Shown here: positions 35,634 to 44,609 of the stretch, in pieces | Layout: each line of letters starts with the position of its first letter | Position numbering within the stretch: the first letter of the stretch is position 1 | Assembly: GCA_019454145.1 (NCBI GenBank) | Contig: CP075366.1 | Span: 2,397,564-2,461,563 of the forward strand | Origin: Fimbriimonadaceae bacterium | GTDB taxonomy: Bacteria > Armatimonadota > Fimbriimonadia > Fimbriimonadales > Fimbriimonadaceae | Length of the DNA: 64,000 nt | Direction of reading: 5' to 3' | Position numbers and translations under genes: made by a program | Notes under the pieces: generated by a model | Database searches by the model: none | Told to the model about the DNA's origin: nothing | The model's input: the letters and a program-made list of their open reading frames with translations, nothing else

Positions 35634-35673
35634 CCCACATGTGGGCTTGGTAATCTAAATACCAAGCCCACAT
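35634..35673 (+). repeat. Large hairpin between two exported-protein genes
   Basis: A perfect 14-base stem (35639-35652 with 35660-35673) with a 7-base loop follows the stop by 31 bases. The left arm overlaps a 12-base palindrome CCCACATGTGGG at 35634-35645, so two structures compete. No T tract follows, so it may stabilise mRNA ends or limit read-through rather than terminate cleanly. Confidence 0.75.
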
Positions 35674-35697
35674 CCTAAAAGAAAAAAGATTTTGGCC

Positions 35698-38526
35698 ATG
35701 AAAATGATTTTGAGAAGAAGTATTGCAGCAAGCGCGCTGGCATTGTTGTCAGCGGGTGCTTTTGCGCAATGGAGCGGTGAATGCCTTGACCCAACGGTCA
35801 TGGATCCAAGCACCCTTTATTCAGTTCCGTTTTTGTATAACGGGCCTCCGATAACACCAATGATGGGGGCGGTTGTGGGTTTGGGCGGTACCGTTCAGTA
35901 TGGAAGTACTAACGGTTTTTGTTATCCCTCAACTATTTCGCAAGAGAACCGCGGTCGATTTGCATTTGGGGTTCCCGGATTCGGAACAGTCCAAGACAGT
36001 TTTGATGATGGAATGGCTCTCACGATGGGCTGGCCAGATGAGCCAGTAGGTGACTATAACTATGCGATGATCACCGGGCCAGATGGTAATCCTGCAACCG
36101 CTGAGCTTTTCGGTACCAATGCTATCGGTTTCTTTGGCGGCGCAAGTAAGCGGTACGCTCTTTTCCAAACCAACATTACTCAAGGCGGCGCTGCTTCCGG
36201 GCAGGTGACTCTCGAAGTCAAAATTCTTGCCGACGTGGCGCGACTGCGCTGGCGTTTCCTGAATACTCAAGCTTCAACAACTAGCTTTGGTCTGATTTGG
36301 GTGCTCTGTCCTTGGTTAAGGGCGGTCAATGGCCCAGATCACTTTGGTTTTACGCAAGCGAACACCAACATTCTTTCGGCTACTGGAATTGCAAAGGATA
36401 TTGATCGGTATATGGGCTATGTCACGTTTGACGATGGCTTCCCAATCCGAACGGAAAAGAAGCGCGAGCAAACGGATCCGAATTTCCCGCTCACCGTTAA
36501 AGCTCTGTTTGGACAAACCGAGGCGTACGGTATTCGCTTGGACAATGGCCCAACGGCTAGCACTCCGGACGCATCCATCGCTGACTTTGTCAAAGTCGGC
36601 TCTTGGTTTGCTACTGGCCGAAGCAATCAGGTTAACTTCAATCTTTACTTTGATCCGACTGGAACGGTAGACGATAACGACTGGTTGCTGAGCAATGGCT
36701 CTCCTCATGGAGGCGCGCAAATCGTCCAACGGTTTACCAACGTTCTGGTTCAAGCTGGCGGAACTGCTGATATCGTTCACTATATTCGTGGCCCATGGAG
36801 CGTTGGTTCTTACACTGACCCTTACACGGTTATTATGGATGCACCGAGAGCAGTTCACTACGCTAGTGGATCAACCACTCTTGGCCCCGAGCCTCTGCAG
36901 ATTCGTGCTTGGATTGATAACCAATATGCGACTATTGACAAAGAAGTTTCTCTGGTGAACGTTAGTGCTCGCATTAACCTTCCTGCTGGATTGACTCTTG
37001 CCCCTGGTGAAACTCAGGTCAAGAACTTTGCAACCATCGCTCCAAACGCACTTCAGTCAATTGACTGGAACGTTATTAGTGACGGTGAAACTTATGGTGA
37101 TCTTCCGGTCACTCTCACGATCAACTCAACTCCTGGGCCGTCCAAAACAATTGGAACAACGATCCGCGTAGCCGCAAAGCCAACCATGAGCTTTGTTGCT
37201 GGTCCAAACATGGTCACCTTCCCGTACATGTTCGGAAGTTCTTCGTTGGACAGCATTCTTGGGCTGACTGCTGGTGTTGATTACGTTGCCTACGGTTGGG
37301 ATGCCGAGTTGCGAGCTTACGTTCCAACTACCAACGTTCAACGTGGTATCGGGACATGGGTTATTCCTAACAATGCCATCAACTCCTACAATCTCCCTGG
37401 CGCAAATCTTCCTACGGATATTGATACCGGCGGAACGTTTGTTAACCTGAAGCCAGGTTGGAACTTGGTTGGTAACCCTTACAACTATGGTGTTCCAGTA
37501 GCGCAACTCTTTGGTGTCCCAGAGGACAACAACGTTGATGCAATGACTTGGCAACAAATGGTGCAAAGCCAGTTTGTTTCAAGCGCTCTCACCTACTTCC
37601 AGCCTAATAGTGCTCTGCCAGGTGGTGGAAGCTACGTCTTGACCTCACAAAATCCAGTAATGGAACCTCATAAGGCATATTGGATGTTCGTTGGTGCAGC
37701 AAAACCAATCCGATTGGTCTGGCCACCGCTCTTCCAAGAAACATTGCCAAATGCAGCTCGATCGGTAAACACCTCGTTCGCTCAAAACGACCGAGAATGG
37801 AGACTCCAACTTTCTGCTCGCTCCAATGCAGGATTTGATGCAGAAAACTACGTTGGCGTTGTTACAGACCGAAACAAAGCGAAGCTCTTGCAATTCCCTA
37901 AAGCTCCGGAAGCACCTGGTGCTCAACTTGAGTTGGCAGTTATTGCTGACTTCCAAGGTCAAGAAACTCGAATGGCTCAAAGCATTGCTGACCGACAAGG
38001 AAAGCAAGAGTACAAGCTGTTGGTTAAATCGGAAACCGCTGGCGACGTTACGGTCACTTGGCCGAACCTGCCATCAATTCCTCGAAACCTTCGGGTGAAA
38101 CTGGTTGATGACCTCACTGGCGATAAGCGAGATATGCGAGCATCCAGCGGATACACATTCCGAATGGATCAGCCAGGAACTCGCTCATTCACAGTAGCAG
38201 TCGAACCAAGTGGTAACAGCCGACCTGTCATTGGAAACGTCATCGTTCAGCCTTCAAGCCGCGAAAACAATAGCCCAATGGTTATTAACTACTCGCTATC
38301 AGCTGACGCTTTGGTCACCGTCCGAATCCTCTCCTCAACTGGTAAGGAAGTCTATACGGTTACACGAAGCCGATCTGACAATGCAGGCGAAAACAGCGCA
38401 ACCTGGACTCTGAAAGACAATGCAAACCGTGCGGTAGCACCAGGAACCTACAAAGTAGAAATCCTGGCAGAAACTCCAAACGGCGAGCGAGTGCGAAAGA
38501 TCGTTCCGGTCAACGTCATCCGCTAA
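35698..38526 (+). CDS. Large exported protein with C-terminal FlgD-like Ig domain
   Basis: The signal peptide is MKMILRRSIAASALALLSAGAFAQ. The body is long, beta-rich and has few cysteines; a KPGWNLVGNPYNYG segment occurs near residue 590. The last 100 residues (VINYSLSADALVTVRILSSTGKEVY through APGTYKVEILAE) match the FlgD-type Ig fold found at the ends of many surface or secreted proteins. Length is 942 residues from ATG 35698. No catalytic motif is seen. Structural or surface-layer roles fit. It is second in the exported cluster and is flanked by large hairpins on both sides. Confidence 0.75.
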   Translation: MKMILRRSIAASALALLSAGAFAQWSGECLDPTVMDPSTLYSVPFLYNGPPITPMMGAVVGLGGTVQYGSTNGFCYPSTISQENRGRFAFGVPGFGTVQDSFDDGMALTMGWPDEPVGDYNYAMITGPDGNPATAELFGTNAIGFFGGASKRYALFQTNITQGGAASGQVTLEVKILADVARLRWRFLNTQASTTSFGLIWVLCPWLRAVNGPDHFGFTQANTNILSATGIAKDIDRYMGYVTFDDGFPIRTEKKREQTDPNFPLTVKALFGQTEAYGIRLDNGPTASTPDASIADFVKVGSWFATGRSNQVNFNLYFDPTGTVDDNDWLLSNGSPHGGAQIVQRFTNVLVQAGGTADIVHYIRGPWSVGSYTDPYTVIMDAPRAVHYASGSTTLGPEPLQIRAWIDNQYATIDKEVSLVNVSARINLPAGLTLAPGETQVKNFATIAPNALQSIDWNVISDGETYGDLPVTLTINSTPGPSKTIGTTIRVAAKPTMSFVAGPNMVTFPYMFGSSSLDSILGLTAGVDYVAYGWDAELRAYVPTTNVQRGIGTWVIPNNAINSYNLPGANLPTDIDTGGTFVNLKPGWNLVGNPYNYGVPVAQLFGVPEDNNVDAMTWQQMVQSQFVSSALTYFQPNSALPGGGSYVLTSQNPVMEPHKAYWMFVGAAKPIRLVWPPLFQETLPNAARSVNTSFAQNDREWRLQLSARSNAGFDAENYVGVVTDRNKAKLLQFPKAPEAPGAQLELAVIADFQGQETRMAQSIADRQGKQEYKLLVKSETAGDVTVTWPNLPSIPRNLRVKLVDDLTGDKRDMRASSGYTFRMDQPGTRSFTVAVEPSGNSRPVIGNVIVQPSSRENNSPMVINYSLSADALVTVRILSSTGKEVYTVTRSRSDNAGENSATWTLKDNANRAVAPGTYKVEILAETPNGERVRKIVPVNVIR

Positions 38527-38546
38527 GGCACAGAAAACAGAAAAAT

Positions 38547-38589
38547 CGATAGCCAACCTGAATTTCAGGTTGGCTATCGCAATTATTTA
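38547..38589 (+). terminator. Strong terminator after the FlgD-like exported protein
   Basis: A perfect 14-base stem, 38547-38560 with 38566-38579, loop AATTT, A-rich before and CAATTATTT after. It isolates the gene from the next, which has its own -10-like TACAAT. Confidence 0.85.
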
Positions 38590-38604
38590 GGGTCAAAAGT
38601 CGTC

Positions 38605-38610
38605 TACAAT
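38605..38610 (+). promoter_or_regulatory. Candidate -10 element of the barrel protein gene
   Basis: TACAAT ends directly before an ATG at 38611 and 9 bases before an in-frame ATG at 38620. Transcription would then start near 38617-38620, making 38620 the likelier start and the mRNA almost or fully leaderless. Confidence 0.4.
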
Positions 38611-38619
38611 ATGTTGGGA

Positions 38620-40662
38620 ATGAAATCGGTCTGCAGATTGGGAGGTTTGCGCATTGCATTCGTCTGGTTGCTACTTGTAGCGGCCGTCTTTTCTTTTGCC
38701 CAAAACGGCGTCTTTCAACTAGAAAGTTATCCCGCGGTTATGGTCGCCGATGGCCGCAGCACCCTCACCGTAACCGCGCAATTACGTGATAGCAACGGCA
38801 GTCTGGTTCCCGATGGTACGCAGGTCGTTTTCGATTCTAGCCTTGGTTCATTCCGCGAGAAGATCGTAGAAACCGCAAACGGATTTGCGAGAGCAATTTT
38901 GGTCGCCGGGGATATTCCCGGAACCGCTCGAATACGTGCCAGCGCCCTCAGATTCAATGCCGCGGCTGAACTTGATGTCGAATTTGTTGCTAGCCGAGCT
39001 CAGTTAAGTTCTGCGCAGGATTACATCGAGGTTGTGGGCAGTGAGACTCTCTGGTACAGCGTTCAAGACCGAGTACTTTCTGCTACCGGGGCTGATCGCG
39101 GCGCAAAGCTCAAATTCCAAAACATCGAAATTGAAGCAAACGACTTACAGGTTCAGGTGCAAACCTATGAGGTACGTGCCCGCAAGGCACTTGTTCGCAT
39201 TGGCAAGTGGGAACAAGAATTTGAAACCCTTTATTTTCGGCTGAACCGAAAAGATGGGTTTGGCACCGCTACAATTATGATAGAGGACGACCGGGCTCTT
39301 TCTGGCTCGGATATATTGAACCAAGAACTTCAAAAAACTTCCTATACAGGAACGGAGCCACCTCTCCGGCCTTATTTTGGTATGGTGGAGGTGAAAGGGA
39401 AGTCAATCAAACTCCCGGATTCCCAACCTGATGTGCGAATGCTGAGATTTCAAGATATTAGTGAGTCAGTCTCGATGATTTCGGCAAAAAAAGCGGTTGC
39501 CTACCCGCGTAAGGAAGTCCAGTTTCATAAAGCGGATGTGCAGATGGCAAACCAGCGCATCATGCAAGTGCCGCTGTTTAGAATCAACGTCAATACGGCT
39601 ACTCCAGTTATCACCGAACAGTGGGTGAACGTATCCAATAACAGCTTTGCCCTCAATTACCCCCATTACTTATCGCTCAAACCAGGGGAAACAAGCCTCC
39701 TGCGATTTAAATACGGATCAAGCTACGGAACCGGGTCAGGCGGCGGTACAGGAACATTTTTAGACTACGAACTCAACTGGAATAGAGGAACCTTTTTCGA
39801 CGGAGGATTAGTCGTTGGGGGCATTGGTCGCGATGATTGGGGTTTGGGGCTAAGGCAAACGTGGAGCAGTACGGATTCCACAATTCTTTCAGCGCAAGTT
39901 GATTTTCCTGCGCACAAAAGTATGTTTGCTACTACTAACCTGTCGCGTCAGTTCACAGGGTTCAACACAAACCTCAACTCTTCTTATGGACAGAGCCTAC
40001 AAGGCACTCGTTTTACAACTGACCGTAATAGTCTGGTTATCGAAAAAGATGCGATAAAAACTAGTTTGATTCCTGGTCGTGTGTACTTAGGGTTCACAGC
40101 GAACCAATCGAGATTAACGGGCGAAGGAAACAGTTACTACCAGCAAAGCGCGGGTGCTCGGCTACGTTTTGTCGCAAATCCTGTGCGACTTGGTCTGGGA
40201 AACATGCTGAATTTCTCCTACTCGGTTTCCCATCTCAGCGGACATAACGTCACCCAAGGGCTCAGCCAACTGGCAAGCCTGAATCTCGCGATGAATCCGT
40301 TTGATGGTGCGTTTCTAAACACCACATACGAATTTACCGATGATGGCTTCTCTTCCGATCTACTCGGAAAACATAAAGTCATCTTTGAAGGCCTCTACAA
40401 TAAAGGTTTATTGAGCTTTACCGGATTTTATTTACAAAGTTTAGATGTAGATCGTATGAGTGCAAGTGCTCGGATGAGGTACAAATTGGGGCCGTTGTGG
40501 CGCGTTTCTTACGGCTACTACTTTGACCAGTTTGGGCCAGATTCTTTCTTGGATCAGTCGTACATCCTGAGCTATCGCCTGGGGTACAGAGAGCTTGGCC
40601 TGAGCTATTCGCATCGGACGAAGAGACTTGGGATTGAGATTTTGGGCACCAGTATCGATTAG
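38620..40662 (+). CDS. Outer-membrane barrel protein with Big_1-like N-terminal domain
   Basis: The signal is MKSVCRLGGLRIAFVWLLL and ends near SFAQ. An invasin-type Ig (Big_1) segment follows: YPAVMVADGRSTLTVTAQLRD and PDGTQVVFDSSLGSF. Next is a stretch like the OstA/LptD periplasmic repeat (IEIEANDLQVQVQTYEV). The C-terminal 350 residues alternate polar and hydrophobic residues with many Tyr, Asn and Gly, as in a large beta-barrel, and end YSHRTKRLGIEILGTSID. Whether it belongs to LPS transport or is a surface protein is open. The end overlaps the next gene by 35 bases. Confidence 0.72.
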   Translation: MKSVCRLGGLRIAFVWLLLVAAVFSFAQNGVFQLESYPAVMVADGRSTLTVTAQLRDSNGSLVPDGTQVVFDSSLGSFREKIVETANGFARAILVAGDIPGTARIRASALRFNAAAELDVEFVASRAQLSSAQDYIEVVGSETLWYSVQDRVLSATGADRGAKLKFQNIEIEANDLQVQVQTYEVRARKALVRIGKWEQEFETLYFRLNRKDGFGTATIMIEDDRALSGSDILNQELQKTSYTGTEPPLRPYFGMVEVKGKSIKLPDSQPDVRMLRFQDISESVSMISAKKAVAYPRKEVQFHKADVQMANQRIMQVPLFRINVNTATPVITEQWVNVSNNSFALNYPHYLSLKPGETSLLRFKYGSSYGTGSGGGTGTFLDYELNWNRGTFFDGGLVVGGIGRDDWGLGLRQTWSSTDSTILSAQVDFPAHKSMFATTNLSRQFTGFNTNLNSSYGQSLQGTRFTTDRNSLVIEKDAIKTSLIPGRVYLGFTANQSRLTGEGNSYYQQSAGARLRFVANPVRLGLGNMLNFSYSVSHLSGHNVTQGLSQLASLNLAMNPFDGAFLNTTYEFTDDGFSSDLLGKHKVIFEGLYNKGLLSFTGFYLQSLDVDRMSASARMRYKLGPLWRVSYGYYFDQFGPDSFLDQSYILSYRLGYRELGLSYSHRTKRLGIEILGTSID

Positions 40663-42421
40663 TGCAGCGTGGCTATGCCTCGCCGCATCGTCGTTTGCGT
40701 CAACCGGACGATTCGCGTACAACACGCTTCCGCAGGTTCCAGGCATTGAAATCATGCGCGGCGGAGTCCGCGTCGCCCATTCGGTTGCAGATACGGTTCA
40801 CTTTTACTCTCCCATTCCTGACCTCGCACCAAAACGCCTTAGCGAAGGTGAAGCAGTGTTCCAAGGCAAAGACTTTGCGTACACGCCAAGCGCTATCAAA
40901 TATTCAGCCTGGCGGCCAGGCGCAGAATTCTATTTCCCCTTAGATTTCCGCCTACGTATGACAACTGACTTGAGCCCGTTCCTTACTTGGGCGGAAGGCA
41001 GTGTGGGCGCCGAGGTTCCTAGCGCGCCTTCCAAGTGGCATCTCGTTTCATTTAGAGATGGTCAAGCTCCGCTTATGCTGGTTTTTGAAGAACCTGTTCA
41101 ACTTGTTATAGGCGGTGAAACTGGAAACTGGATTCTCCAGACAACTAGTAAGTTCAAAGGATGGATGCGGATTCTCGCTCCTCTTGGCCCCAAGCCTATC
41201 GGAAGCTCGGTGGGCGCATTAGGCGAGACCGTCCAACGTGTAAAACCATTAGCCGAAAAATTGAGCCAGCCAACGCCTGTGCTGCAAGACTTCACCGTTC
41301 GGTCGGATGCGGGCGGATTGACCGCGATCTGGACATTCGACCGCCCAGGCGCAGAAATTCCACCCGCTTTGTTACTTTGCAAACAAGGCGGTTACGCCAC
41401 TCGAATTCTCACCGGCATCAGTAAAACTGTACTCGAAGAAGTGGAAGGCCCAATCGCTTTCTCTGCCGAGCCAAGGATTGTGGTTCGGTTCCCTCTGCGT
41501 CGAATCCCCATTGGCAGAAGTTTGAGCGTAGGCACGGTAGAGCAGTCTATTAGCTCTGCCAGTGCCTTCGATGTTCCGAGCGTCGTAGAACTGGCTCTCA
41601 TGCACATGGCGGCGGCTCCGGATTATCTCACTCGCGATGCGGCGGCAACTGCGAGCGAAGAGTTTCTACGGGTAATGGTCACACAAATAGATCCAATTAC
41701 CGGAAAGCGGTCTCCGCTTCCAGCGAGCGGGGCAGGTGCTGATCTGCTAGCGGCCCACGCTTTGTTGCAAGCATCTTTGCAAAGCAACAGTCTTTCAGGA
41801 AAAAACGAATTTTTAAGTTCCGTTGAAGATCGCTGGGATCCATGGAGTTGGCGGATCTGGGCGAATAAATACGATACGTCAATGAGGGCAACGGCAATCT
41901 TCGCCGCGGCTGGGGCATCCGCACCCGATTTGGTCACGCGGGCTAAAGCGGCAATGGCTCAAGCGGCATGCGCGGCTGAATCTGTTATGCCGGATTATCG
42001 TCGCAAAAGAGAACTGCCTCTAGCCGAAATTACTGTCGTCAATCCCATCCGCGATTTGAGGCGGGCAATCTATGCCGACCAAGCTGTAGACGTGGAAGAG
42101 AACGGATTTGCTGAATCATTGATGAGCCCAGTACGGATCATTGGCGACATCAAGATTTTGGTTGAAAAACGTCCGAACGGATACCTGGTGAGCTGGGATC
42201 ACTTGGAAGGCAAAGCGGCAGAAATGACTTTGATTTCTGCGTTCCCGGTTGAAGTAGAAGCGGGGGACAACGTTAACCAAATTGTGCCGAGCACTTTTTT
42301 AGCGGAAACACAACTTAAAGTTGTACCGAAAGCTATTGGGAAATGCTCGTTCTTACTCCGACTTCCGCCTTGGGCGCAAGAACTCCCTAACGCAATGCCT
42401 CCGCCAAAGTACAGCGAATAA
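40628..42421 (+). CDS. Exported orphan protein, 597 aa
   Basis: I do not recognise it. A signal-like N-terminus (GLRFWAPVSISAAWLCLAASSFAS) starts from a TTG at 40628, inside the barrel gene, so it is probably translated from the same mRNA. The body is beta-rich with one helical part near residues 320-440 that is rich in Ala. There is no catalytic motif, no membrane anchor and only a few Cys. The 35-base overlap with the barrel gene suggests a joint function at the cell surface. The end lies one base from the convergent nadB stop. Confidence 0.65.
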   Translation: MGLRFWAPVSISAAWLCLAASSFASTGRFAYNTLPQVPGIEIMRGGVRVAHSVADTVHFYSPIPDLAPKRLSEGEAVFQGKDFAYTPSAIKYSAWRPGAEFYFPLDFRLRMTTDLSPFLTWAEGSVGAEVPSAPSKWHLVSFRDGQAPLMLVFEEPVQLVIGGETGNWILQTTSKFKGWMRILAPLGPKPIGSSVGALGETVQRVKPLAEKLSQPTPVLQDFTVRSDAGGLTAIWTFDRPGAEIPPALLLCKQGGYATRILTGISKTVLEEVEGPIAFSAEPRIVVRFPLRRIPIGRSLSVGTVEQSISSASAFDVPSVVELALMHMAAAPDYLTRDAAATASEEFLRVMVTQIDPITGKRSPLPASGAGADLLAAHALLQASLQSNSLSGKNEFLSSVEDRWDPWSWRIWANKYDTSMRATAIFAAAGASAPDLVTRAKAAMAQAACAAESVMPDYRRKRELPLAEITVVNPIRDLRRAIYADQAVDVEENGFAESLMSPVRIIGDIKILVEKRPNGYLVSWDHLEGKAAEMTLISAFPVEVEAGDNVNQIVPSTFLAETQLKVVPKAIGKCSFLLRLPPWAQELPNAMPPPKYSE

Positions 42422-42422
42422 T

Positions 42423-43922
42423 CTATTTATCTAGATCGGCATTGTAATGCAAGCCGACATTTTCGGTTCGGGCTAAGGCTCCGTTCACAATGAGTTGGGC
42501 ATTAATCAGCAGATTTCTGGTTTCTGCTGAGTAAGCACTGAATCCCGCTGTTGCCTGTGTGTCGTATTGGGTGAGAGCAGACGCAATTTTGTCCGAAGCT
42601 TCTTGTAAGCCAGCAGTAGTTCTAAAGATTCCCGCCTGAGCCGACATCAATTTTTGGAGAGCGTGTCGCAGAAGAATCGCTTCATTTTCTGGCAAGCAAG
42701 TCGGTGATTTCGGTTCTTGAACTTCGGGTACCTCAGTCGGTTCTGCTTGAACAACTTCTGCCGCTTTGAACGAGAACACAATTGCTTCTAGCAGTGAGTT
42801 GCTAGCCAATCGGTTCGCCCCATGAACGCCTGTGCAAGAAACTTCACCACTTGCGTAAAGCCCAGGAACATTCGTTCTGCCGTTTAGGTCAGTAACAACC
42901 CCGCCGCATGAATAGTGCTGGGCTGGAACGACGGGAATCCAATCGCGGTCAATCAGGAGGCCAATTTCGGAGAGTCGCTTCCAAATGGTCGGAAATTCTT
43001 CTTGGAGAAGCTCAGAGGGCAAGTGTGTCGGATCGAGGTAAACGCACCATGTTTCCAGTTTCTGCATTTCCCTGGCGATAGAACGCGCAACGACGTCACG
43101 AGGCGCCAGTTCTAGCCGAGAATCGTAGTCGAACATGAACCTGCGACCGTTGTGATTCCTGAGCGTTGCACCTGCGCCTCGCATGGCTTCGGTGATGAGA
43201 AATCCGCTGAGTTGCGGATGGTGCAAGGTTGTTGGATGGAATTGCTGGAATTCCATGTTGGCGATGTTTGCTCCGACTTTTTGCGCTAAAGCTACGCCGT
43301 CCCCGGTTGCAACACGCGGATTGGTGGTGCTGTCGTAAACTTTGCCGACACCACCAGTAGCGACCATTGTCGCACGCGCGGTAAACATCACTTGTCCGAC
43401 ATCGGGAATTGTTCCTGTGGCACCAACGCAACGACCGCCACTCATGAGGAGATCGGTGACAAAGCAGAACTGATAGACAACGATATTTGGATTCGCCCTC
43501 ACTGCCGCGCTGACGGCTCTTTCCACTTCCCAGCCAGTTTTGTCGGCATGATGGACGATGCGATTTCGGGAATGCCCGCCTTCCCGCCCTAAATCAAGCT
43601 CATTGCTCGCTCCGAGATCAAACCTGGCTCCAAGTTTGGCTAGCCATTCAATGGCCTGCGGAGCGTTTTGCACGAGCATTCTTACGGCATCCGGGTCGCA
43701 TAGACCGGCCCCAGCAATAAGAGTATCTTCTTCATGCAGGCGCCAATCATCGGATTCTCCTACGGCAGCCGCAATACCACCTTGCGCCCAACTGGTGTTA
43801 GAGTCTTGAACTCCTGCCTTTGTAAGCACCACCACTTTCCCGTGTTTAGATGCCTCCAGAGCAAATGCAAGACCGGCAAGCCCACTGCCGATCACTAAAA
43901 AATCAGTTTGCTCTTTTTTCAC
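42423..43922 (-). CDS. nadB: L-aspartate oxidase
   Basis: NadB oxidises aspartate to iminoaspartate, which NadA condenses to quinolinate for NAD. The FAD loop GSGLAGLAFALEASKHGKVVV is at 12-32, with SSWAQGGIAAAVGE-like TSWAQGGIAAAVGES near 43-57 and SCTGVHGANRLASNSLLEA near 350-368. The length of 499 residues is usual. The start is GTG 43922. nadA lies 5 kb away on the other strand, so the pathway genes are near but not in one operon. Confidence 0.94.
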   Translation of the reverse strand: MKKEQTDFLVIGSGLAGLAFALEASKHGKVVVLTKAGVQDSNTSWAQGGIAAAVGESDDWRLHEEDTLIAGAGLCDPDAVRMLVQNAPQAIEWLAKLGARFDLGASNELDLGREGGHSRNRIVHHADKTGWEVERAVSAAVRANPNIVVYQFCFVTDLLMSGGRCVGATGTIPDVGQVMFTARATMVATGGVGKVYDSTTNPRVATGDGVALAQKVGANIANMEFQQFHPTTLHHPQLSGFLITEAMRGAGATLRNHNGRRFMFDYDSRLELAPRDVVARSIAREMQKLETWCVYLDPTHLPSELLQEEFPTIWKRLSEIGLLIDRDWIPVVPAQHYSCGGVVTDLNGRTNVPGLYASGEVSCTGVHGANRLASNSLLEAIVFSFKAAEVVQAEPTEVPEVQEPKSPTCLPENEAILLRHALQKLMSAQAGIFRTTAGLQEASDKIASALTQYDTQATAGFSAYSAETRNLLINAQLIVNGALARTENVGLHYNADLDK

Positions 43923-43930
43923 TGTATACG

Positions 43931-43936
43931 AGTGTA
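43931..43936 (-). promoter_or_regulatory. Candidate -10 element of nadB, leaderless spacing
   Basis: On the minus strand TACACT is 8 bases before GTG 43922. No ribosome site is visible. Confidence 0.35.
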
Positions 43937-43967
43937 TTCGATCTCAGTCCGTTAAGGGGGATTGCGT

Positions 43968-43973
43968 CATACT
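43968..43973 (+). promoter_or_regulatory. Candidate -10 element of the HTTM partner gene, leaderless spacing
   Basis: CATACT is 6 bases before GTG 43980. Together with the nadB element, a divergent pair of near-leaderless promoters sits in a 57-base gap. Confidence 0.35.
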
Positions 43974-43979
43974 TAATAG

Positions 43980-44609
43980 GTGGCAGACGAGCCGGCAAAA
44001 AAACGCAGTGTGCATTGGGGGATCAAAGTTTGGCTTGCGATTCACTGCTTTTTTGTGATTTGCCGCGCTTTACCATTGCCAAGCGAGGTTGACCGTCAAA
44101 TCGCAGCCCAGCCAGGCTTTTCAGTAGGAAAACTGGCAAGCAGCATTAAAGTGCTAAACACAAATACCGTTCGCAACACCAAGTACGGCGGGTTGCTTTA
44201 CACAGAAACTCTCGGATTTTGGCAGTACTGGGATATGTTTGCGCCGAACCCATCTCAGGAAGATATTTGGCTAGATGCGGTTGTGCAGTTTCAAGATGGT
44301 TCGGAAAAGGTTGTTCGATACCCCCGCATGGCTGATATGAATCTATATGATAAGTACCTGCATGAAAGGTATCGCAAGTATGCTGAACGTATTTATGGCC
44401 TTGGATATTCTTGGAAATGGCCTCACACCGCCAATTGGTTTGCAGCCAAGGCCTGGACAGACCCCGAAAATCCTCCCATTTTTGTGAAGCTCCGAAGGCA
44501 CTACTACCGTGTTTTGCCGCCGGGAAAACCACTTCCTGATCAATACATCACTATCGAATACTATTCTGAAATCATCAACCTGGAAGAACTAAAGGAGATG
44601 AAGCAGTGA
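43980..44609 (+). CDS. HTTM-associated protein with WDMFAPNP motif
   Basis: A single N-terminal hydrophobic segment (IKVWLAIHCFFVICRAL) is followed by a soluble part with GFWQYWDMFAPNPSQEDIWL. The aromatic W-x-M-F-A/S-P-N-P motif occurs in small proteins encoded beside, or fused to, HTTM membrane proteins. The next gene is such a protein and overlaps by four bases (GTGA), so the two are a unit. The biochemical role is unknown; the HTTM family is related to vitamin K-dependent carboxylase, but no carboxylase activity should be assumed. Confidence 0.72.
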   Translation: MADEPAKKRSVHWGIKVWLAIHCFFVICRALPLPSEVDRQIAAQPGFSVGKLASSIKVLNTNTVRNTKYGGLLYTETLGFWQYWDMFAPNPSQEDIWLDAVVQFQDGSEKVVRYPRMADMNLYDKYLHERYRKYAERIYGLGYSWKWPHTANWFAAKAWTDPENPPIFVKLRRHYYRVLPPGKPLPDQYITIEYYSEIINLEELKEMKQ

